From NCBI GenBank assembly GCA_964486145.1, contig CAZAMT010000107.1, forward strand, positions 1 through 12,495: 12,495 bases of DNA, in the 5' to 3' direction. The stretch is from CAZAMT01 sp964486145. Lineage in GTDB: Bacteria > Bacteroidota > Bacteroidia > Bacteroidales > JAAAOM01. Shown here piece by piece: positions 1-6,367 of this stretch (position 1 is the first letter of the stretch; the number at the start of each line of letters is the position of its first letter). Both the position numbers and the translations under genes were made by a program. The notes beneath the pieces were generated by a model. It saw only the letters and a program-made list of their open reading frames with translations, was not told the DNA's origin and did not search any database.

Positions 1-173
1 ACCGGGATGTTTGATTTCAATGACAAGGCTTCTACAAATCCTGAACGTACGTGTTTCAACCTGTGCAAACAAAGCAACACCGGAATTGAAATGTTTTTTG
101 GCAGGGAATTCAGGATTTTTGTCACAACCTGAAAACTGCCCGCAGAACCTCCTATGATAACAGCTTTATACAT
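1..173 (-). CDS. CheB-type protein-glutamate methylesterase, N-terminal part (cut by window edge)
   Basis: The first 57 residues are visible; the rest lies beyond the left edge. I translated it from the ATG at 171-173. It opens with a beta strand and the loop GGSAGS (residues 8-13), matching the nucleophile loop of the CheB methylesterase domain, with Ser10 as candidate catalytic serine. About 27 residues later His37 in LHRLKH sits where CheB has its catalytic histidine. The third catalytic residue, Asp, is off the window. CheB hydrolyses glutamate methyl esters made by CheR. Usual CheB proteins begin with a phospho-receiver domain, but this one starts directly with the esterase domain; the preceding gene's stop codon is only 14 bp upstream, so no receiver is hidden there. 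That stop codon runs into AGGAA, a plausible ribosome-binding site. The off-window part could carry further fused domains. Confidence 0.8.
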   Translation of the reverse strand, partial: MYKAVIIGGSAGSFQVVTKILNSLPKNISIPVLLCLHRLKHVRSGFVEALSLKSNIP

Positions 174-187
174 TTCAATTGTATTTC

Positions 188-1015
188 CTATGATTTTTTT
201 CTATAAACACTTTCATTTTCATTTACCAATGCAAAATCTCCTGACCTTGAAGTATTGTCAATTGATTCCTTTGCACCAATTATTAAGTGACCATTAAAAC
301 TCATACCATCGTAAAGCTTATTTAATATTTTTGATTGAAGGGCGGGATTATATGAAATCAATGCGTTTCGAAACAGAATTAATTTCATGTCCTTTAATGG
401 CGGATCATTGATGATATTGTATTCCATAAAATTCACGTTATCAACAAGTGATGCATCTCTAGAAACTACTCCGTCAGTTATTTTGTAATAATTGGCCAAA
501 CTTGTGGCTCCCTGGTACCTTTTGTAGTTTTCGTTGCTTGTGTCAACTTTTTTAGTGTAAAGAATTCCGTTTTTCACTCTTTCGATAAATTTTTCGGTCA
601 GGCCTCCTGCAAAAATTTTTGTATATTGCGTAAGGCCACATTCTTGCAGGACGATGGCCAGCGTGAATAACTCATCTCCTGACACACAATTGGGGATCCA
701 GATTTTATATTTAATTGACGGTTTTATTTGTGCAGGAAAGAATTCATCCCTTAACCATCGCCAAAGCGATGGATCCCGAAACATCTCGGTGGATTCAATG
801 GAAACATCTGCAAGAAATTTGTGGATAAACTCATTGTCTTCTCTAAGCTTTGAAACGAGATAATCGGGATTTTTTATGTTATTTAATAACATGCTTCTTT
901 CAATTCTGCGTTTAAAAGATGTTAGCGCAAAGCTTGAAAAATCATAATTATGGACTTCGAGCAACGTCCTGATTATGTTTCTGGTTTCAACTATACTAAT
1001 TTCATAACCTTCCAT
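188..1015 (-). CDS. CheR-family methyltransferase paralogue with degenerate SAM-site motifs
   Basis: 275 aa, the normal CheR length. The N-terminal helical CheR domain covers about residues 10-65, including FKRRIER at 34-40. The methyltransferase fold follows. Family landmarks remain: STEMFRDP at 75-82 (with the conserved Arg80), Glu115 in the glycine loop, and RN at 216-217. Compared with the paralogue at 3733-4572, other motifs have decayed. AGCSTGQE has become PNCVSGDE (108-115). ASDIN has become AGGLT (136-140), losing the acidic residue that in CheR contacts the SAM ribose. CRNVIIYF has become FRNALISY (215-222). The reading frame is intact, so it is under selection rather than a pseudogene. 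It may be a catalytically weak or dead CheR acting as a binding or regulatory subunit, or an enzyme of altered specificity; this is inference. It lies 28 bp downstream of the sensor gene and 14 bp upstream of the CheB gene. Membership of the CheR family is secure. Confidence 0.88.
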   Translation of the reverse strand: MEGYEISIVETRNIIRTLLEVHNYDFSSFALTSFKRRIERSMLLNNIKNPDYLVSKLREDNEFIHKFLADVSIESTEMFRDPSLWRWLRDEFFPAQIKPSIKYKIWIPNCVSGDELFTLAIVLQECGLTQYTKIFAGGLTEKFIERVKNGILYTKKVDTSNENYKRYQGATSLANYYKITDGVVSRDASLVDNVNFMEYNIINDPPLKDMKLILFRNALISYNPALQSKILNKLYDGMSFNGHLIIGAKESIDNTSRSGDFALVNENESVYRKKS

Positions 1016-1043
1016 CAGATCATACTTTTATAGAAGCATCAGA

Positions 1044-3722
1044 TTATTCTTCGCCTGTTAATTTTTTTAATCGCTCTATTTCTTTATTCGCTTCCACAAG
1101 CAAATCGTATTTGAGTTTTTGTTCAGTGATATCCTGTCCCAAATAATATATTTTATATGTATTACCATCTTCATCCGTAACCGGTGTGAATGATGAAATA
1201 ACAAACCGGTCACTTCCATCGGGCAATGTATGCTTAAGCACTTCTTTATAGGGTTTATTGGATTCCAGATATTCCCAAATTTTCTTGTAAGTTTCCTTTT
1301 CTTCTTTGTTCAGGAAATCAAACACATTTTTTCCGATAACAGCATCCAGTGTATATCCCATGATTTCAGCATAATTATCATTGGCATTGATGATAATTCC
1401 TTCCTTTGACAAATCACATTTAATAATTGCTTCGTTGATTGCTACGTTTAGTAAATCAATCTCATTGGTTTTACGGGCAATTTCCCGGTCTCTTTTGTCC
1501 AGTGATTGTTCTTTAACTTTGGTTTCTGTTATGTCAATAGCAATGTTGATAATTTTGTAAGGCTGGTTATCATTGTTCACAATTGGAGAATAATTTTGAT
1601 TTAACCAGAGTTTTTTACCGTTAAGCAACTTAATAACCTCCACGGTGGTAACGGATTTTCCGCTTTTCAGTGTATTCCAGAATTCGATGTATGAATTTTC
1701 AGTTCGGCTTTTGGAGGTGAAATTACTGTGATGAACCCCGATGATATCGGTTTTTGGTATTTCAAGTATTTCAAGAAATTTATCGTTGATTTTTGTGATG
1801 TAACCGTTCATGTCGTATTCAACAACCAATGAAGTTGAATCAATTGCATTTAGAATGCTGGTTATTTCGTTTTCACGACGAGATGCTTCTTCCTGGGTAG
1901 CTTGCAGTTCTTCCATGTTTTGCCTCATTTCCTCTTCCTGCTCCGACATTTCCGCGGCTTGTTTTTGCGATTGCGCGAGCAATTCCGTCGTCCGTTCATT
2001 TACTTTCACGGCTGTGAGGGTTGAGGCGATGCTTTCACTTATTTTCTCAACAAATTCAATTTCAAAATCTTTGAATTCGTTGAATGAAGCAAGTTCAATA
2101 ACTCCGAGTGTTTCTTCTTCCAGGTTAAGCGGGACAATGAGGAGGCAATTTGGATTTGCATCTCCCAATCCGCTGGTAATTTCCAGATACTCTTCCGGTA
2201 TTTCTGTAAGCAGGATGGTTTTTTTCTCAATAGCACAGGTGCCAACCAGCCCTTCACCCAGTTCTATTTTCTTTTCCAAAAATTTTTGCCGGTTATAGGC
2301 AATGGCTGATTTAAGTTCAAGAAATACATTTTCCTTATCTTCGTCATTCAACAGAAACAAACCTCCTTGCGTTGCATTCAGATATTTAACAAGATGGGTT
2401 ATCAGATTTATTGATAATTGTTCCAGGTTATCATTATTTTGTCTGAGTATATCTCCAAATTTTGCCAGTCCTTCATTTATCCATCGTCTTTTTTCGGTTT
2501 CGATCGCCCTTTTCTTATCCTCTTCCTTTGCAACGCTGAGTTTTTCTCTTAGTGAAATCAACGATTTACCCAGCATGTCATCTTCGCTTAACAAAGGCAG
2601 TTCATTAGATATATTATCTTCGCCCAGTTCGCGTGCAAATTCCGATTTATGTGACAGACTTTCTGTGAATGTATTGAAATCATTGCTGATTTCAGCAGTT
2701 TCATCGTTCTCCGAAAGTTGTAATTTGCCCGGGAATAAACCTTTGGAAAGTTCACCTGCAAACTGCCTGATTTTTACGAGTGGAGTGGCAAGGAATTTTT
2801 CTGTAATGAAATAAGCCAGACAGGTTAACAGGATAAACATGATCCAGAAAATTATAATTTTGGTTCGGGATCGGTTCCTGGCTTTGTTATAATCTGTCGT
2901 TATCTCGTCTTCAATTTCATTCATAACAGATTCTATATCTGCTATATGCGTGTCAATTGAATGAATTAACCCCCCTTTTAAATTTCCAATGATGATATCT
3001 TGTTCCAGGATCTGATTGGATATTGCCGTAATATCGTTCAGGCTCTGCTGAACGCCCGACAAGTCAATTGCTGGAAGTACACCCGTAGTATCCGGTTCAA
3101 CAGAAATTGATTTTAATCTTTCGGCAGTTTCGGTCATTTGGTTGATTGGATTGGGTGAAGGATTCTCAATATATTCATTGAACAGATTTCTCAACTTTTC
3201 AATGCCTTCAGACAACTCGAAACTGTTAATCTGGTAATTTTGGTCTGTAACATTGGCGATTTGACTGTTCCATTGTGAAATCAAGCCAACATTTTCATTT
3301 CCACGCTCGAGCAATGCAGTTTTAAGGTCTTGAAAATCATTTCGAATATTGGTTACATCATCCTGAATGCTGTGCAGTGATTCACTAAGTCCTTTTTTGT
3401 AGAAAAAATAATCTGAATCCAGTATTTTTTCAGTTTCGGATTTGATGGTTTTCAGCTTTTCCTCAAACAAATCGGTTACTTCATTTTCGCCATCATTGTA
3501 AAACTGTTCACTCATACCCTGCTGCAAACCAAGTTCCTGGTTTATTTCGGACATTTCCTGAAGTTCATTGCCCAACTGAGCAATTTCAGTTTTCAACGAA
3601 TGGAATTTGTTGATTTTATTTAGAGAAGTTACAGAGAGTATCCCAAAAATTATCCAAACCAACAACAGTGTACCGAAAACAATGAGTAGTTTGGATTTTA
3701 ATTTATAGATTTTAATTTTCAT
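1044..3722 (-). CDS. Membrane sensor protein: TM-helical outer domain-TM-HAMP-GAF-coiled coil-PAS-PAS, no output domain
   Basis: 892 aa. TM1 is at about 11-33, then a long, largely helical, cysteine-free presumably periplasmic region (34-286), then TM2 (287-307). HAMP follows at about 308-360, with a second HAMP-like segment (366-396) carrying LLSEDDMLGKSL. A GAF domain lies at about 420-572, a Glu/Gln-rich coiled coil at 573-620 including MEELQATQEEA, PAS at about 620-735 (ending IDITETK), a second PAS at about 755-868 (ending GQDITEQK), and a short helical tail. I found no histidine-kinase H, N or G boxes, no GGDEF or EAL domain, no MCP signalling hairpin and no NWETF-like CheR-docking tail. 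It could pass signals by protein contact or by methylation of the coiled coil. It sits between two CheR genes, 10 bp after the upstream one, so it is the likely methylation substrate or partner; this is inference. The ATG at 3720-3722 precedes a Lys-rich start and TM1. Confidence 0.88.
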   Translation of the reverse strand: MKIKIYKLKSKLLIVFGTLLLVWIIFGILSVTSLNKINKFHSLKTEIAQLGNELQEMSEINQELGLQQGMSEQFYNDGENEVTDLFEEKLKTIKSETEKILDSDYFFYKKGLSESLHSIQDDVTNIRNDFQDLKTALLERGNENVGLISQWNSQIANVTDQNYQINSFELSEGIEKLRNLFNEYIENPSPNPINQMTETAERLKSISVEPDTTGVLPAIDLSGVQQSLNDITAISNQILEQDIIIGNLKGGLIHSIDTHIADIESVMNEIEDEITTDYNKARNRSRTKIIIFWIMFILLTCLAYFITEKFLATPLVKIRQFAGELSKGLFPGKLQLSENDETAEISNDFNTFTESLSHKSEFARELGEDNISNELPLLSEDDMLGKSLISLREKLSVAKEEDKKRAIETEKRRWINEGLAKFGDILRQNNDNLEQLSINLITHLVKYLNATQGGLFLLNDEDKENVFLELKSAIAYNRQKFLEKKIELGEGLVGTCAIEKKTILLTEIPEEYLEITSGLGDANPNCLLIVPLNLEEETLGVIELASFNEFKDFEIEFVEKISESIASTLTAVKVNERTTELLAQSQKQAAEMSEQEEEMRQNMEELQATQEEASRRENEITSILNAIDSTSLVVEYDMNGYITKINDKFLEILEIPKTDIIGVHHSNFTSKSRTENSYIEFWNTLKSGKSVTTVEVIKLLNGKKLWLNQNYSPIVNNDNQPYKIINIAIDITETKVKEQSLDKRDREIARKTNEIDLLNVAINEAIIKCDLSKEGIIINANDNYAEIMGYTLDAVIGKNVFDFLNKEEKETYKKIWEYLESNKPYKEVLKHTLPDGSDRFVISSFTPVTDEDGNTYKIYYLGQDITEQKLKYDLLVEANKEIERLKKLTGEE

Positions 3723-3732
3723 GGTCTGTCAA

Positions 3733-4572
3733 TTAACATTTAGTGTATACCTGACCTTGTTTCTGGAATTTATTCGCATAGGTACCAAGAATTGTTTCAT
3801 GCATTCCGAGTATTAAATACCCGTTGTCATAGAGGTTCCTGCTGAATAAATCAAAAACACGGTTCTGGAGGTTATAATTAAAATATATGATCACATTTCT
3901 GCATAAAATAATATCAAATTTCACATAGGCATTGTTTTCATCTTTTACAAGGTCGTGTTTCAAGAAGGTCGGCTTCTGCCTGAGTTCGGGCTTCATCATG
4001 ATGATGTCTTTTGACTTGTCAATTGAAAAATATTTTTCATAAGGCACTTCATGGTATTCTTCGTAATTGTATGGGTTCTCCTTGATTACCTTATCAAAAT
4101 TATCCAGGTAGTTGATGTTAAACCTGTATTTGTAAATACCCCGTTTTGCACTTTCAAGAACATCCGAATTGATGTCTGATGCATATATTTTGGCCTTGTT
4201 TATCAGGTTAAGTTCGGATAGCAATATAAGCATCGAATAAACTTCCTGACCGGTTGAGCATCCGGCATGCCAAATGTTGATGGACTGATTTCCCGCGAGG
4301 TTTGGTAATACTTTGTATTTGATGGCATGCCATATTTGAGGATCACGAAATAATTCGGTGGTATTTACAGTTATATCTTTAACAACTTTTTCAACAAATT
4401 CCTTGTCTGATTTAATACGACTAATTAACTGGGTTAAATTGGTTTTATTATCAAGCAATACCTTGGCTAACCTACGTCTGAGTGATTTTTCAGAATAGTT
4501 GCTAAAGTCATACGATGACGAATTTTTTATAGCAAATAAAAAAATCTGAAAATCTTGTTCGGATATTGTCAT
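3733..4572 (-). CDS. CheR-type protein-glutamate O-methyltransferase (canonical motifs)
   Basis: 279 aa, full CheR length. It transfers methyl from S-adenosylmethionine to receptor glutamate side chains. The N-terminal helical domain is at about 5-70, with SLRRRLAKVL (30-39) resembling the CheR basic helix. The catalytic domain has NTTELFRDP (70-78), the SAM glycine loop HAGCSTGQE (102-110), ASDIN (131-135) with the ribose-contacting acidic residue, CRNVIIYF (224-231) and GMHET (256-260). Every motif expected for an active enzyme is present. There is no fused TPR domain. It is the first gene of the apparent operon and lies 10 bp upstream of the sensor gene. No CheA, CheW, flagellar or MCP gene is seen in the window, so a role outside classical chemotaxis is likely. 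The start at 4570-4572 is the only sensible ATG, and the N-terminus lines up with the family. Confidence 0.93.
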   Translation of the reverse strand: MTISEQDFQIFLFAIKNSSSYDFSNYSEKSLRRRLAKVLLDNKTNLTQLISRIKSDKEFVEKVVKDITVNTTELFRDPQIWHAIKYKVLPNLAGNQSINIWHAGCSTGQEVYSMLILLSELNLINKAKIYASDINSDVLESAKRGIYKYRFNINYLDNFDKVIKENPYNYEEYHEVPYEKYFSIDKSKDIIMMKPELRQKPTFLKHDLVKDENNAYVKFDIILCRNVIIYFNYNLQNRVFDLFSRNLYDNGYLILGMHETILGTYANKFQKQGQVYTKC

Positions 4573-4588
4573 AAAACCTGTAAAAAGT

Positions 4589-4619
4589 CAAATAAAAAAA
4601 ATTAGCCTGATAATAGAAA
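4589..4619 (-). promoter_or_regulatory. Possible promoter of the cheR-sensor-cheR-cheB operon
   Basis: On the minus strand TTTC (4616-4619) and TTTATTTG (4589-4596) are separated by 19 bp. The Bacteroidota primary promoter consensus is roughly TTTG, about 19 bp, then TAnnTTTG, so each box has one mismatch. The start codon lies 16 bp downstream of the -7-like box, giving a very short leader. The region is AT-rich, so a chance match is possible. Confidence 0.25.
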
Positions 4620-4622
4620 TAA

Positions 4623-4636
4623 AATATCATGATATT
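4623..4636. promoter_or_regulatory. 14-bp perfect palindrome in the divergent intergenic region
   Basis: AATATCATGATATT is its own reverse complement. It lies between the two divergent genes, just upstream of both candidate promoters (-33-like boxes at 4616-4619 on the minus strand and 4651-4654 on the plus strand). The position suits an operator for a dimeric regulator acting on one or both genes. No regulator gene is visible nearby, and an AT-rich palindrome can arise by chance. Confidence 0.3.
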
Positions 4637-4650
4637 GCCAATTTCCCATG

Positions 4651-4681
4651 TTTACATGCTCTGGCTTTTTTGATATTTTTG
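4651..4681 (+). promoter_or_regulatory. Probable Bacteroidota-type promoter of the carbamoyltransferase gene
   Basis: An exact TAnnTTTG match, TATTTTTG, is at 4674-4681, preceded after 19 bp by TTTA (4651-4654; consensus TTTG). Transcription would start near 4687, about 25 nt before the ATG at 4712. This supports the ATG over the in-frame TTG at 4670, which lies inside the promoter. Confidence 0.4.
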
Positions 4682-4711
4682 GTTTCTACGGTAATTGATC
4701 TAAATAGTTCT

Positions 4712-6367
4712 ATGTTGAAAAAAAATAATTTAACAGTTGGTATTTATGGGATTGCCGATATTGAGCGGCGATCATACCCTGTATTTACCCATGATCATAA
4801 CATAAGTGTGTTTAGCAACGGGAAGTTACTTCATTACATCCAACTTGAACGCATCACAAGAAGAAAATATGATAACAGGCTTGATGAATACTTATATATG
4901 TTATTGAAAACGAATGATATAGTAAAAAAAGATATGCCAACGATGGTGTTTGTTGATAATGTTGTTGGCAGATCTTTTTGTTCATTTCAAGGCGATATAA
5001 GGTTTGAAGCCCCGATAACGGATGAGTTGCTTCCATATGAAGAAGCGGGTATCCTGCGATGGTTTGGAACGGAAGGTAAAGGTTATGTTATATCGCACGA
5101 ACTTGCTCATTTGTTCTCATGCATTCCGTTTTATGGCAATTTCAAAGATAACAGCCTGCTCATTCATTTTGATGGTGGGGCAAGTAAAAGCAATTTTTCT
5201 GTGTGGAAGTTTGAAAACAAAAAAATACAACTGCTTGAATATCACTGGGATTTAAAATGGTTAACGGGGATTTTTAATGCCAATCCGTTGAGTTTTGCTT
5301 TAACTGGCGGTAATATAAAGAACCAAAACGGAGTTCCGGGAAAACTCATGGGATTGGCAGCTTATGGAAATTATCGTGAAGAAATAGAAGCCTGGCTTCA
5401 GAGTAATCAATTTTTTAGCACCTGTTGGGGAAAAAACAAAGTCATGGTTGAGAAAATTAATGCTGACTGGAATTTAAGCCTTAAAAATTTACATCCGAAA
5501 TCGGAATTTTTACAAGATGTAGCTGCTACCATGCATCAGATTTTTATCCGGGAGACTTTAAAATTAATCAGGGAATCGAGAAATAAAACGGGAACGCGAT
5601 TTCTATATTTTTCAGGAGGATCAGCACTAAATATTTGTCTTAATAAGGCATTGATTTCGTCAGGAATGTTTAATGAAATTTTTGTTCCACCATGTGCAAA
5701 CGACAGTGGATTATCGATCGGAGCAGGAGCCTACATGGAAATGAAAAAAAACAATGCCATTCAATTAATTTCACCCTATCACCAAAACTGGAAGATTAAG
5801 GATTACCAGGTGAAGATAATTGATGAACAAATCAGGCAGACAGCATTCCTAATTAAGGAAGGAAATGTAGTAGCCATATGCAATGGATCGGCTGAAATTG
5901 GTCCGCGGGCGCTGGGAAACCGAAGTATTATTGCGCGACCGGATAAACCGGTTTTATCAGAGAAAATAAGTGTACAAATGAAAAAAAGGGAATGGTACAG
6001 ACCGGTTGCGCCGGTTATGCTGGAAAAAAATGCAATTTATTTTACAAAGGTCAACCGGTTTTCTGCCATCAGTAAATATATGTTAACCGATTTTTTTATA
6101 CATCCTGAAAAGAGACATGAGTTAAAAGGGGCTGTACATGTAAATGGGACAGCAAGGATTCAGGTATTATTCAGCCAAAACGATAATCCGTATTTATGGA
6201 AACTTCTCCATGTACTGGACAAGGAATTTGGTATACGTGCCCTTGTCAATACATCTTTTAACCGGGCAGGAGAACCGCTGGTGCATACAACGGAAGAAGC
6301 CATTTCAACAGCAAAAAAAATGGGAATTAAACATGTGGTCATGAATGGAGAACTTCATCATCTTTAA
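4712..6367 (+). CDS. NodU/CmcH-family O-carbamoyltransferase
   Basis: 551 aa from the ATG at 4712; an upstream in-frame TTG at 4670 would add 14 residues but falls in the likely promoter. The family moves a carbamoyl group from carbamoyl phosphate, through a carbamoyl-adenylate, to a hydroxyl of a sugar, antibiotic or Nod factor. The N-terminal Kae1-like domain shows THDHNIS (26-32), LERITRRKYDN (45-55), HELAH (129-133, likely metal ligands), FDGG (153-156), GKLMGLAAYG (210-219), FSGGSALN (300-307) and CANDSGLSIGAG (328-339). The C-terminal YrdC-like half shows GPRALGNRS (397-405), KREWYRPVAPV (425-435) and NTSFN (513-517). A segment between the first strand and the THDHN motif (about residues 14-25) looks longer than in typical members. 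No sugar-nucleotide, polyketide or Nod genes surround it, so the acceptor cannot be told. Its last 29 bp overlap the convergent gene. The family call is secure. Confidence 0.92.
   Translation: MLKKNNLTVGIYGIADIERRSYPVFTHDHNISVFSNGKLLHYIQLERITRRKYDNRLDEYLYMLLKTNDIVKKDMPTMVFVDNVVGRSFCSFQGDIRFEAPITDELLPYEEAGILRWFGTEGKGYVISHELAHLFSCIPFYGNFKDNSLLIHFDGGASKSNFSVWKFENKKIQLLEYHWDLKWLTGIFNANPLSFALTGGNIKNQNGVPGKLMGLAAYGNYREEIEAWLQSNQFFSTCWGKNKVMVEKINADWNLSLKNLHPKSEFLQDVAATMHQIFIRETLKLIRESRNKTGTRFLYFSGGSALNICLNKALISSGMFNEIFVPPCANDSGLSIGAGAYMEMKKNNAIQLISPYHQNWKIKDYQVKIIDEQIRQTAFLIKEGNVVAICNGSAEIGPRALGNRSIIARPDKPVLSEKISVQMKKREWYRPVAPVMLEKNAIYFTKVNRFSAISKYMLTDFFIHPEKRHELKGAVHVNGTARIQVLFSQNDNPYLWKLLHVLDKEFGIRALVNTSFNRAGEPLVHTTEEAISTAKKMGIKHVVMNGELHHL

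Noticed and set aside
1810..2814. Plus-strand open frames opposite the sensor gene
   Set aside because: They are Ser/Phe/Leu-rich shadows of the GAF and coiled-coil coding sequence, with no domain motif.
1044..3722. Sensor considered as a histidine kinase or MCP
   Set aside because: No H, N or G box and no conserved MCP hairpin motif is found by eye; the protein ends soon after the second PAS domain.
4670..4711. TTG at 4670 as the start of the carbamoyltransferase
   Set aside because: It adds 14 residues without family similarity and overlaps an exact TAnnTTTG promoter element. The ATG at 4712 gives a normal leader and the expected N-terminal strand.
5937..5960. Near-palindrome around GATAAACCGGTTTTATC
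   Set aside because: It is short, imperfect and inside coding sequence for a conserved part of the carbamoyltransferase; probably chance.
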